In this document: in pieces, positions 53,500 to 61,540 of the stretch
Position numbering within the stretch: position 1 is the first letter of the stretch
How the letters are laid out: every line of letters begins with the position of its first letter
Origin: Heminiphilus faecis
GTDB lineage: Bacteria; Bacteroidota; Bacteroidia; Bacteroidales; Muribaculaceae
Length of the DNA: 64,000 nt
Reading direction: 5' to 3'
Assembly (NCBI RefSeq): GCF_008728965.1
Contig: NZ_VSMC01000002.1
Span: 1-64,000 of the forward strand
Notes under the pieces: generated by a model
What the model was told of the DNA's origin: nothing
What the model saw: only the letters and a program-made list of their open reading frames with translations
Databases searched by the model: none
Position numbers and translations under genes: made by a program

Positions 53500-54585
53500 T
53501 TACTTGGTGCCAAGCTCCTTTATTGCTCCTGTGACGGGATCAAGCAACAGATAAGCCGGAGCTTTCTTATCGGTAAACATTTTAGGATCAAGTCCGAAAA
53601 CGATACCGTACTGGGCCACATCCATAGAACCTTCCCAACAAGTCTCGCCACGGAAGGATATTTTCACAGAAGCGGCACCGGGTATACAATAAGCCACTCC
53701 TCCTTTAGGAAATTCCTTAGTCTCACCTTTGTCGTTGACAGGCATCTTTCCCCGATCGGTTATATTTAACGACAACGTTATCGGGTCGCCCGACAAGTCA
53801 TCGCTGTCAACTATACCATCAAGAGCCGATACTCGCGCCAACACATAACGGGTAACTTCGTCATGCGGTATATATGTAAACGTCTTTACAGCAGTCTCGC
53901 GTTGTTCAGTTCCGACAAACATAGCAGTCAAAGCGGCTTCCTGCGCACCTATCTGATCCATGACAATCTGCATGGCTGTTCCGTCGGGCGGCATTTGATC
54001 GGCTTGACCGGTAATAAGATCACTACGGCTTTGACGGAGTTCGTATATGCGCTTGGCGGCAAGTTCCGCGCGCTTTGCGCTTGACTGGCTCTGAAGCATC
54101 TCTTCACTTATCACATAGCGGGCGGCTTCTGTATCAAGAGGTGTTGAAGACAACCCCACAGGCTCTGGAAGTACCGGGGCTTCAGGCAAAACCACATCCT
54201 CGGTATTAATTGCTACAGGTAGGTCGGCATTGTCCATAACCACATACGGAGCAGTACCTCCCTTGAACTGCATCAGATAGCGTTCACCCCCGTTGGCAAC
54301 ACCACGGGCATTTACTATGACCTTCTTGACAGTCCATGACTCTGACGGCTCTGACACCGGATCACTGACATTAAGGTACTTTTTGGCATACATATAGAAC
54401 TCGCCCGGACGCTTAACCACACGCTCCGCCACGACAGTCACATCAAGCACTGTAGTTGGAAGCGAGTAGACAAGACCGTAATCATTGGCTTTGGTCGCCT
54501 GAAACTTCTGCGTGGTCTGCGCGACGGTCACAACCGACGACGCAAGCACACAAGCGAGTGACAACACGATATATCTCATATTCAT
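53500..54585 (-). CDS. DUF4831 exported protein
   Basis: A 361-residue exported protein of the DUF4831 family, found mainly in Bacteroidales and of unknown function. It has a signal peptide (about 3-22, ending VVTVAQ). The family core starts YGLVYSLPTTVLDVTVVAERV and includes GEFYMYAKKYL. A helical segment (AKRIYELRQSRSDLITGQADQMPPDG, about 187-215) and a C-terminal beta domain follow. It lies 15 bases downstream of the NAD(P)HX repair gene on the same strand, so it is likely in that operon. Confidence 0.88.
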   Translation of the reverse strand: MNMRYIVLSLACVLASSVVTVAQTTQKFQATKANDYGLVYSLPTTVLDVTVVAERVVKRPGEFYMYAKKYLNVSDPVSEPSESWTVKKVIVNARGVANGGERYLMQFKGGTAPYVVMDNADLPVAINTEDVVLPEAPVLPEPVGLSSTPLDTEAARYVISEEMLQSQSSAKRAELAAKRIYELRQSRSDLITGQADQMPPDGTAMQIVMDQIGAQEAALTAMFVGTEQRETAVKTFTYIPHDEVTRYVLARVSALDGIVDSDDLSGDPITLSLNITDRGKMPVNDKGETKEFPKGGVAYCIPGAASVKISFRGETCWEGSMDVAQYGIVFGLDPKMFTDKKAPAYLLLDPVTGAIKELGTK

Positions 54586-54600
54586 TTTTATTTTACAATT

Positions 54601-56112
54601 TCAACACATTATATCACGGATAGCGGTACCGATACGATCGGCAATATCGGTAGCAAGCACTCCATACTCGCCATGAGTCTCTGCCGCCAACTCACCGGCA
54701 TAGCCATGGATAAAGGCACCGAGAGTAGCGGCGATATCGGGGGAATAGCCTTGAGCAAGCAACGCTGCAATCACTCCGGTAAGTACATCGCCGCTGCCGG
54801 GAGTAGCCAACGCCGGGCCTCCGCTACAACTAAAAAGTATACGTCCGTCAGGACGCACAACCGTGGTATAATAACCTTTCAACAGTATAATTATGTCATA
54901 GTACGCGGCCTTTTCGACCGCAGTCTTTATACGCGCTTCCATGCAATTATGTTCACCAAACAAACGGTCAAACTCACCGGCATGCGGAGTGAGCACAGAC
55001 ATGGGCGGAATGGTATTGAGGATAGTCGGGCGTTCGGCTATGCAGTTGAGTGCGTCAGCATCAAGAAGCAAAGGCTTCTCTGCATGGTTGACAAATGTCT
55101 CCACAGCCCTTACCGTAAGGTCATGTGTGCCCATGCCCGGCCCCAAAGCCACTGCATCATATTTGTGCCGCAGATTTATCTCCGTTATGCCGCCGTCATT
55201 ACGATCGACCTGTACCATGGCTTCGGGAACTTCTGACTGCATTACAGTAAAACCGCAACGCGGAATGTGCAACGTAAGTTTTCCTACACCGGACCGCAAA
55301 GCTCCGCGGGCACACATCTGAGCGGCACCAAGCATACCGTAACTGCCGGCCACAATCATAGCCGAGCCATAGTCGGCCTTGGACGAAAAGCGGCTGCGAT
55401 GGCGAAGCACACGTTTGGCGTCGTTCTTCTCAAGAAGGAAGAACCTCGACTGCGTATTGCGGGTTTCCTGCTGGCTTAGTTCTATGTCAAGGACTTTCCA
55501 CTCTCCTAAAAACTCGGCATTGTCGGCAATAAAAAAGGCCACGCGAGGAAATTGAATAGCAAGAGTAAGATGAGCATGAATGACGTTGCGGCGCAAAGTG
55601 TCTTCATTCCATTCAGCCATAAGGCCCGAAGGCACGTCAATAGACACAATCGTGGCCTTGGACTCGTTTATATAGTCGACAAAAGATCTGAAACCACCTG
55701 TAAGAGGCTCTCGCAATCCAGAGCCAAACAAGCCGTCAATGACAAGTGCGTCAGGCGATATAAACGGCGGATTGAAGTCTCCGGTCACTTCAGTAAAATT
55801 TACATCTCCCAAATCAAGCAACCGTTTACGACTATGGATGCACCCTTCGCTCAGACGCCCGAAGACATTGAACAACAATACCTGCACGTTATAGCCTTGC
55901 TCCAGCAGCATACGCGCCACGGCAAGAGCGTCGGCGCCATTGTTGCCCTGACCGGCGATAACCCATACATTTTTGCTCTGCCTCCACCGCGACATAATCT
56001 CGCACGTTATGGCGGCAGCCGCACGTTCGATGAGCTCATCGGAGGTCACACCCTCGTTTTCAATCGTATATTTTTCGATCGACCTTATCTGATCGTTTGT
56101 AAATATTTTCAT
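54601..56112 (-). CDS. Bifunctional NAD(P)H-hydrate epimerase/dehydratase
   Basis: Metabolite-repair enzyme that restores hydrated NAD(P)H, 503 residues from the ATG at 56112 (MKIFTNDQIRSIEKY), placed 35 bases after the promoter. The N-terminal YjeF_N epimerase domain (about 1-215) shows WVIAGQGNNGADALAVARML. The C-terminal ribokinase-like ADP-dependent dehydratase (about 230-500) shows ALGPGMG and PGSGDVLTGVIAALLAQG. The fused form (nnrE plus nnrD) is normal in bacteria. It is divergent from hpt with closely spaced promoters. Confidence 0.94.
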   Translation of the reverse strand: MKIFTNDQIRSIEKYTIENEGVTSDELIERAAAAITCEIMSRWRQSKNVWVIAGQGNNGADALAVARMLLEQGYNVQVLLFNVFGRLSEGCIHSRKRLLDLGDVNFTEVTGDFNPPFISPDALVIDGLFGSGLREPLTGGFRSFVDYINESKATIVSIDVPSGLMAEWNEDTLRRNVIHAHLTLAIQFPRVAFFIADNAEFLGEWKVLDIELSQQETRNTQSRFFLLEKNDAKRVLRHRSRFSSKADYGSAMIVAGSYGMLGAAQMCARGALRSGVGKLTLHIPRCGFTVMQSEVPEAMVQVDRNDGGITEINLRHKYDAVALGPGMGTHDLTVRAVETFVNHAEKPLLLDADALNCIAERPTILNTIPPMSVLTPHAGEFDRLFGEHNCMEARIKTAVEKAAYYDIIILLKGYYTTVVRPDGRILFSCSGGPALATPGSGDVLTGVIAALLAQGYSPDIAATLGAFIHGYAGELAAETHGEYGVLATDIADRIGTAIRDIMC

Positions 56113-56147
56113 CGTGCACGAAAGCTGTATCTTGTAAATGTCTTCCG

Positions 56148-56155
56148 CAAATTTA
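56148..56155 (-). promoter_or_regulatory. -7 box for the NAD(P)HX repair gene
   Basis: The minus strand reads TAAATTTG, matching TAnnTTTG, 35 bases before the ATG at 56112. Confidence 0.6.
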
Positions 56156-56189
56156 CAAAATATTATGGCGCGGTAAAGAATATTTTCAG

Positions 56190-56197
56190 TAAATTTG
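56190..56197 (+). promoter_or_regulatory. -7 box for hpt
   Basis: TAAATTTG matches TAnnTTTG, 18 bases before the hpt ATG. It is the same octamer as the divergent promoter 35 bases away, so the two upstream regions overlap. Confidence 0.6.
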
Positions 56198-56215
56198 CGC
56201 AAACAAAAAAACGGA

Positions 56216-56755
56216 ATGGATAAAGTGACTTACAACGGCATGACTTTTGTGCCCTATATTAAGGAATCAACCATACAAGGACGCATAACCGAAATTGCCG
56301 CGCAAATAACCAATGACTATTCAGGACTACGCCCTCTTTTTCTATGTGTGCTCACGGGAGCATTTCCTTTTGCCGCCGATTTATTCCGGTCAGTTGGCAT
56401 AGATGCCGAAATATCGTTCATCAGGCTCAAAAGCTACGAAGGCACCTCAACAACCGGCAAAGTAAAGGAGGTCATGGGGCTTACCGAGAATCTCGAGGGA
56501 CGTGATGTGATAGTAATTGAAGATATTGTCGATACCGGCACCACAATCAAGAAACTTGTCGAAGACCTTAAAGCCAAGGGAACGGCATCGGTCAAGGTGG
56601 CGTCATTACTATTCAAGCCAGAGTCACTGCTTCATGATGTAAAGCCCGATTACACAGGGTTCTCCATTCCGTCAAAATTTATTATAGGCTTCGGACTGGA
56701 TCTTGACGGGCTGGCCCGCAATCTGCGTGATATATACGTGTTGGAGGAGAAGTGA
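56216..56755 (+). CDS. hpt: Hypoxanthine phosphoribosyltransferase
   Basis: Purine-salvage enzyme making IMP (and usually GMP) from the base and PRPP. It has 179 residues from the ATG at 56216, which directly follows the promoter. The PRPP-binding motif is VIVIEDIVDTGTTIKKL (about 99-115), with the flexible loop region SFIRLKSYEGTSTTGK and the substrate-site GFGLDLDGLARN. adk follows 57 bases later. Confidence 0.95.
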   Translation: MDKVTYNGMTFVPYIKESTIQGRITEIAAQITNDYSGLRPLFLCVLTGAFPFAADLFRSVGIDAEISFIRLKSYEGTSTTGKVKEVMGLTENLEGRDVIVIEDIVDTGTTIKKLVEDLKAKGTASVKVASLLFKPESLLHDVKPDYTGFSIPSKFIIGFGLDLDGLARNLRDIYVLEEK

Positions 56756-56812
56756 TTTCACCTCCAGCCCCAATCATAAATTTTTACGATATCTATTCAA
56801 TTTTTCAGTGAC

Positions 56813-57394
56813 ATGTTCAACATTGTGATTTTCGGTGCCCCGGGAAGTGGCAAAGGTACTCAGAGCGAGAAGCTCATTGATGAATACGGACTTTTTCACA
56901 TATCAACGGGAGAAGTTCTGCGCGACCACATAGCACGCGGCACGGAACTCGGCAAGATCGCCGACTCATTCATTTCACAGGGACAACTCATTCCCGATGA
57001 CCTCATGGTGGATATACTCGCCAATGTTCTCGACAGCAATCAGGAGACGACCAAAGGAGTGATATTCGATGGATTTCCACGCACAATTCCTCAGGCAAAG
57101 GCCCTGAAAAAGATGCTTGAGGAGCGTAACTCTAAGGTTCACGCGGTAGTAGGACTGGAGGTAGACGATAATGAACTTGTAGACCGCCTGCTTAAACGTG
57201 GTCGCCAGTCAGGGCGTAGCGACGACAATCTTGAGACCATAAACCAACGGTTAAAAGTGTATCATGACCAGACATCGCCCCTGCGCGACTATTATCTCTC
57301 CGAAGGCAAGTATCATTCTATCCACGGCAGCGGAAGTATCGACGACATTTTTACCACAATCAAACAGTCGCTTGAAAGAGCCGACAAAGATTGA
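56813..57394 (+). CDS. adk: Adenylate kinase
   Basis: Interconverts ATP plus AMP and two ADP, 193 residues. The P-loop is GAPGSGKGTQ (8-17), the AMP-binding segment HISTGEVLRDHI and the Arg-rich region GRQSGRSDDN. The LID domain is of the short type without zinc cysteines. The next gene starts at its stop codon (1-base overlap), so the two are translationally coupled. Confidence 0.96.
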   Translation: MFNIVIFGAPGSGKGTQSEKLIDEYGLFHISTGEVLRDHIARGTELGKIADSFISQGQLIPDDLMVDILANVLDSNQETTKGVIFDGFPRTIPQAKALKKMLEERNSKVHAVVGLEVDDNELVDRLLKRGRQSGRSDDNLETINQRLKVYHDQTSPLRDYYLSEGKYHSIHGSGSIDDIFTTIKQSLERADKD

Positions 57395-57978
57395 TGCCCA
57401 TGCGCGCCGACACATTCAACAATAACATAGCCTCGGTCTATTCATCGCTTCAAAAAGGCGATAAGGTCGAGGCTTCAATGCTTATCGAGGAGATACTTGG
57501 CGATACTTTCCGTCAATGGCGCCTTACACCCGACGACGAAACGGCATGCGAACTGATAGCAGCCACATGCGCCTACGCTACCGTTATGACAGCCTCACAG
57601 CGTTTTCATGACGCCTACTCCGCGTGTATGACTGCACTTGCCTACACATCCAAAAGTACGGTCGACCCGTCGGGAATGCTCGCATTGTGTCTTGTGACAT
57701 GGCAAATATTTGAAAAAGCGCTTCAGACATCGCAACCGACAGAAAACACTGCGGCAAAAGAGCGTGTAGGAGAAATAACATCATCGCTCGGCACTATGCT
57801 ATACCATTATTACTACGCTACAGGACATATGAATCCTGAAGATGCAGCTCTCGCCGACGCCTATTCTGCTCTGCGCGTCATCATGAACCTTGTCGAGATA
57901 TCACCTGACATGCCAGACCGCACCCCACTTGTAGCCAAAATACTACAAGCAAGCGAGTCTATAGGTCTTATCCAATAG
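57394..57978 (+). CDS. Helical protein of unknown function
   Basis: A 194-residue cytosolic protein, almost entirely alpha-helical, from the ATG at 57394, which overlaps the adk stop by one base. Pairs of helices such as ETACELIAATCAYATVMTASQRFHDAYSACMTAL suggest a TPR-like or helical-repeat fold. No catalytic motif or known family was recognised. Coupling to adk may be positional only. It is the last gene before the accessory island. Confidence 0.65.
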   Translation: MPMRADTFNNNIASVYSSLQKGDKVEASMLIEEILGDTFRQWRLTPDDETACELIAATCAYATVMTASQRFHDAYSACMTALAYTSKSTVDPSGMLALCLVTWQIFEKALQTSQPTENTAAKERVGEITSSLGTMLYHYYYATGHMNPEDAALADAYSALRVIMNLVEISPDMPDRTPLVAKILQASESIGLIQ

Positions 57979-58257
57979 GGTACTCAACGCTATATACGCG
58001 TGCAAGCCTCTTTGTTTTTCTCGCATCCCGACATGAAAATTTACCAGATTTCTTTGATGGAAAAGTCGAGATAAGGCAAATGAGCTAATTATGCTTGTTA
58101 TCAATGCTATAGCAATTATCCATGTTGCGGTGATTTTCCTGCTTTTGACCCTATTTTCTCAAAAAGTACACCTTTTGTACCCTTGATTATGGACTGTAGG
58201 GAGAGGGTAAATGTTAAGGTCTGTAAACGGCGATTTTCAGATTATTATACCTCGGAT

Positions 58258-58265
58258 TATCTTTG
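58258..58265 (+). promoter_or_regulatory. -7 box for the island integrase
   Basis: TATCTTTG matches TAnnTTTG, 17 bases before the ATG at 58283, which supports that start over the ATG at 58211. Confidence 0.6.
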
Positions 58266-58282
58266 CGCAAAATTATAATTGC

Positions 58283-59530
58283 ATGGCAAAATTAGAAAAT
58301 CACAAGAAGCAGAATCCCAAACTCCGACAGTCGGAACTGAGCGACGGACGTGCCAGCCTCTACCTTGAATATTATCTTGGCAGAAGTGAAACGTCTGTAC
58401 TTGACAAGGACGGCAATCAGGTGTTTTACACCGAGGGAGCGATGGCGGGTAAACCGAAATATCAAATCAAACATTCCCGCAAGAAAGAGAACCTAAATCT
58501 GTATATCTGGCTTCATCCCCGCAACCAGCAGGAGCGGATGCAGAACAAGAATACTCTCTCCCTTGCTGAAAAGATACGTTTTGAACGTGAGCAATCTTTC
58601 CTGGAGGACAGGGAGGGGTATCGACTCCGCAAGGATATGGACGAGGACTTTCTTGAGTTCTGCAAAGAGTTCATCAAATCTCCGTCACTCACGAAATATA
58701 CCCGCATAACGCTAAGGCAGGGTCTGCAAAAATTCATGGCCTTTCTTGCCGACACGCCGAGATATTCTCTCTACAAGAATAATCTCAAGATGACGCAGCT
58801 GACGGTTGGCATGGTGGCAGCTTATGTGGAGTATCTGAAAGAGAACGGAACAGGCGACGGTCCGAAAATCTATTTCCGGATGTTCAAACGGATGGTTACT
58901 GCTGCCGTTGACAAAGACCTCATCAAGAAAAATCCGTGCCGTGGTTTCGTGTTGAAGAACGATAACATGACGCTTCAAAAGGAGATTCTTCTGCCAGAGG
59001 AAATACAGCAGCTTGTTGCGACACATTTTGAAGGCGAGAAACCGGAGATTCACCGTGCATTCATCTTCGGGCTTTACACCGGGGTGCGTTGGTGCGATAC
59101 CAGTCAGCTCACCTACCGCAATGTGGATTACTCAACCCAGACATTGCGTTTTCAACAGCAAAAGACAAAAGACCACAGTAGCCGAAGCTGGGTAATCGTT
59201 CCGTTGAACGACACCCTTATCCGTCTGATCGGTGAGCCGGATAACGACAACTTTGATGAACGGATATTCAAACTCCCGCATTACAACATCTGCAACCTGT
59301 ATCTGCGTAAATGGGTAAAGGCGGCAGGCATCAAAAAGAAAATCACATGGCATTGCGCACGCCACAGCTTCGCGGTGAACGTCCTTACCAAAGGAGCCAA
59401 CATCAAAACAGTATCGAGCCTCCTCGGACACACTTCCATAAAGATGACAGAGCGATACCTCCATGTCGTTGATAGCCTGAAACAGGATGCAATCAACTCC
59501 CTCGGTGAAATCAACTATACACCGATATAA
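58283..59530 (+). CDS. Tyrosine recombinase of the island
   Basis: Site-specific recombinase of 415 residues from the ATG at 58283 (MAKLENHKKQNPKLRQ), which follows the promoter. An N-terminal arm-binding domain covers about 15-95. A SAM-like core-binding domain (DEDFLEFCKEFIKSP...TRITLRQGLQKFMAFL) follows. The full catalytic set is present: Arg I in YTGVRWCD, HCARH, LGH and Tyr in TERYLHVV. Unlike the other integrase in this window it keeps Arg I. It could move the island, or act as an invertase on the inverted repeat just downstream. A terminator follows. Confidence 0.9.
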   Translation: MAKLENHKKQNPKLRQSELSDGRASLYLEYYLGRSETSVLDKDGNQVFYTEGAMAGKPKYQIKHSRKKENLNLYIWLHPRNQQERMQNKNTLSLAEKIRFEREQSFLEDREGYRLRKDMDEDFLEFCKEFIKSPSLTKYTRITLRQGLQKFMAFLADTPRYSLYKNNLKMTQLTVGMVAAYVEYLKENGTGDGPKIYFRMFKRMVTAAVDKDLIKKNPCRGFVLKNDNMTLQKEILLPEEIQQLVATHFEGEKPEIHRAFIFGLYTGVRWCDTSQLTYRNVDYSTQTLRFQQQKTKDHSSRSWVIVPLNDTLIRLIGEPDNDNFDERIFKLPHYNICNLYLRKWVKAAGIKKKITWHCARHSFAVNVLTKGANIKTVSSLLGHTSIKMTERYLHVVDSLKQDAINSLGEINYTPI

Positions 59531-59549
59531 GGTGGCACCAGTCATACCT

Positions 59550-59586
59550 AAGCCGATAAGTCCGATGTGATTTGTCGGCTTTTTTC
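59550..59586 (+). terminator. Terminator after the island integrase
   Basis: AAGCCGA (59550-59556) and TCGGCTT (59575-59581) form a 7-bp stem followed by TTTTTCC. Confidence 0.7.
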
Positions 59587-59680
59587 CTTTTCGCCGCCAA
59601 TCACAATGAAAACAAAAAAGAAAAAATGGAGCATGAAAATCGGCAATGGGGATTACGACTTTGGAGTAAGACCAACTAAT

Positions 59681-59743
59681 ATTCTGCAAGGGTTTTGAGC
59701 TGCAAAATCAGTTTCGTGCAGCTCAAAACATACCTTGCAGAAT
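59681..59743. repeat. Long inverted repeat (23 bp with 3-base bulge)
   Basis: The 23 bases at 59681-59703 (starting ATTCTGCAAGG, ending GAGCTGC) have a complete inverted copy at 59718-59743, interrupted only by ATA at 59730-59732. The loop is 14 bases. Read outward, both arms can be translated as nearly the same peptide (QLKTLAE on the minus strand, QLKTYLAE on the plus strand). This suggests two related gene ends placed head to head or a recombinase recognition site, not a simple terminator. No T-run follows. Confidence 0.6.
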
Positions 59744-60034
59744 CCCGACGGATTCCATTGCGACTGACAAAATCAGAAGGCTTGATAGCACCAAATTACA
59801 ATAGACTACATACAGAAAAGGCTACTGTTATCGAAATAGCCGACTGTTTCAATTACTTGGAACATCAATATTGGTAAAATTCACCTTCATATAAAGATGA
59901 GAATAAGATTTGGCGAAAGGCAGTTGATATGTCAATACGCGCTATATAATGCTTTTGAGATTTTGATTCGGTTAAAGCGCATTGTTACAAGTAGTTATTT
60001 ATTGAAGTCTTGATTGCAAAGATGCTGTTAGTAC

Positions 60035-60170
60035 GTATTGACGTATGAACGTACTGACGTATTGACGTATGAACGTATTGACATATGAATGTACTGACAT
60101 ATTGATGTATGAACCTCTGAGCGTATGAACGTATATACAGATGCTTGTATGAACTTATGAGCAGATGGAT
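60035..60170. repeat. Tandem array of 8-bp units
   Basis: Seventeen consecutive octamers lie in perfect 8-base register, mostly GTATTGAC, GTATGAAC or GTACTGAC. GTATGAAC alone occurs at 60043, 60067, 60107, 60123 and 60147. Units decay toward the right side (for example AGATGCTT, AGATGGAT). A minus-strand open frame through it encodes an 8-residue repeat (QYVHTSIR type) but is probably not a gene. Possible roles are protein-binding iterons or a slippage-generated satellite. Confidence 0.8.
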
Positions 60171-60301
60171 GTCAAGCCTTATGGATGAATGACAGGAAGG
60201 ATTGCCGTTTGAATGTCTTACTGATTTGCCATTCATTCAGATTATTGCCCGTCTGACTTACCATCTGACCTATTGATATACATACCTTACAATCAAAACC
60301 A

Positions 60302-60391
60302 GTCGGATTACAGCTAATCAACACACATCCGACCGTTTTTTCAGTCGGATGCGATAAAAAACGGTCGGATCATGGCTGTTTTCGGTCGGAT
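60302..60391. repeat. Cluster of GTCGGAT motifs with a 14-bp inverted repeat
   Basis: GTCGGAT occurs directly at 60302, 60344, 60364 and 60385 and inverted at 60327. ATCCGACCGTTTTT (60327-60340) and AAAAACGGTCGGAT (60357-60370) are perfect inverted copies with a 16-base loop. The hairpin sits at the stop of the minus-strand operon, where a terminator is expected. The additional direct copies suggest a protein-binding site or mobile-element end. Confidence 0.65.
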
Positions 60392-60831
60392 GGGCTTGAA
60401 AGCAACCATCTAAGTCCGATACGTTCAATCGTCCCTTCTTCATTCATTTCAACAAGAAGCTTCCCCAAATATCGGAGCTGTTGCTCCTGTGACTTATTGG
60501 AAGGCAACAAGTCCTTAAGGTAATCATATATGATCTCTCGGCGAGCGCCATCTTTTCCTGCATTCTGCAATAATGGCAGAACCATCTGTTTTAATCTGGC
60601 TTTATCTAAACCTTTTGCTTTCGTATATTGCGGGAGCTGTCTGGAGGCTTTGGCTACACCAAGGGATATGGTGTAGTTCGGGGCTTCTCCCTCAATCAGA
60701 CCACGCTGAATCATGTCCTGCGCGACTGTTTCGTCTATACGATATCCCCTTTGGATAGCGTCAAGCGAGATAACTCTTAAATGTTCGAATGGTGCAACGC
60801 CAAAGCGACAAGTCAATGTAAAACAAGACAT
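60370..60831 (-). pseudogene. C-terminal remnant of an AlbA_2/RecG-like ATP-binding protein
   Basis: The 153-residue product resembles only the C-terminal winged-helix part of Bacteroidetes AlbA_2-type ATP-binding (RecG-like) proteins. The segments are RVISLDAIQRGYRIDETVAQDMIQRGLIEG, then GARREIIYDYLKDLLP and YLGKLLVEMNEEGTIERIGLRWLL. Full proteins of this type are about 400-500 residues; the AlbA_2 and ATP-binding parts are missing. The first 15 residues (MSCFTLTCRFGVAPF) look unrelated. It lies 34 bases downstream of the HIRAN gene on the same strand. Alternatively it is a short DNA-binding protein of the operon. Confidence 0.55.
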
Positions 60832-60865
60832 TTCTGTGGTGTCTAAAGGGTCTTCACTCTTTATA

Positions 60866-61540
60866 TCAGTATACTACCTTTACATATAATTTGGGGTATA
60901 CCGCATTATTTACAACTTTGTGAACTGTTAATTTAATGCCATTTTTTCGTCCTTTGAATAGATAGTTATGTCCTCTTTTAATCCAACCAATAGGATTACC
61001 ATCATATAATACTATAATGGCAAAGGGATCTTTAATATTATCAGGTTGTTTCTCAAATTGAAGTCTATCACCAGACTTAAGTGCGGAAATATCATATTTG
61101 GTAATTGTAAGACCGGCAATATCTGTAATAAAGGCTTGTTTATTTTTACTTTCTCGTTGAAACGAGGGTACAAATTCAAACATATCAGACATTGACATTC
61201 CCTGAGTCATGGCCAACAGCATAATAGGGTCCGAAGCCAAGTTGTCATCTAAAAGCCAAAAGTCTAAGAGTTCTTTGCGGTCTTCACGCTCTAAATTTAT
61301 AAGACGTAAAGCAAATAAACTTTTGAGATAATCCGAATCTTCTATAGGAGATTCAGAAAATGGTATACCCGGGTAACCTGAAAATTCAGGAGATTTTCGT
61401 TTTGCTTCTTGTAAGCCTTCTTTATCATATAAGAATGAAATGTTACCATTACCCGACACAGTAATATGCCCAATGGAAACTCGACTTTCTCCTCTTGAAG
61501 AACGCCACATAACCGATATTTTCCTAAAAGGATATTTCAT
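60866..61540 (-). CDS. HIRAN-domain protein with HipA-N-like front half
   Basis: A 224-residue cytosolic protein. The N-terminal half (about 18-125) looks like the N-terminal subdomain of HipA-type proteins (SIGHITVSGNGNISFLYDKEG, ALRLINLEREDRKELLDFW, DPIMLLAMTQG). The C-terminal half (about 136-222) is a HIRAN domain (ITDIAGLTITKYD, SGDRLQFEKQPDNIKDPFAI, IGWIKRG). In eukaryotic HLTF this fold binds DNA 3' ends. Its start overlaps the kinase gene by 4 bases, so the two are translationally coupled and probably interact. The split recalls HipS plus HipT, with HIRAN added. This is inference. Confidence 0.8.
   Translation of the reverse strand: MKYPFRKISVMWRSSRGESRVSIGHITVSGNGNISFLYDKEGLQEAKRKSPEFSGYPGIPFSESPIEDSDYLKSLFALRLINLEREDRKELLDFWLLDDNLASDPIMLLAMTQGMSMSDMFEFVPSFQRESKNKQAFITDIAGLTITKYDISALKSGDRLQFEKQPDNIKDPFAIIVLYDGNPIGWIKRGHNYLFKGRKNGIKLTVHKVVNNAVYPKLYVKVVY

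Noticed and set aside
59606-59698. Short plus-strand frame of 30 codons (MKTKKKKWSMKIGNGDYDFG and onward) ending in the long hairpin
   Set aside because: Too short to support, no recognised family, and its end lies in the inverted repeat; it may be a fragment.
59681-59743. Retron-type structured RNA
   Set aside because: No reverse transcriptase gene is present anywhere in the window.
60035-60170. CRISPR array
   Set aside because: Units are 8 bases without spacers and no cas gene is present.
59985-60236. Minus-strand open frame of 83 codons through the octamer array
   Set aside because: It exists because 24-base multiples of the octamer stay in frame; the repetitive product and lack of a promoter or start context argue against a gene.
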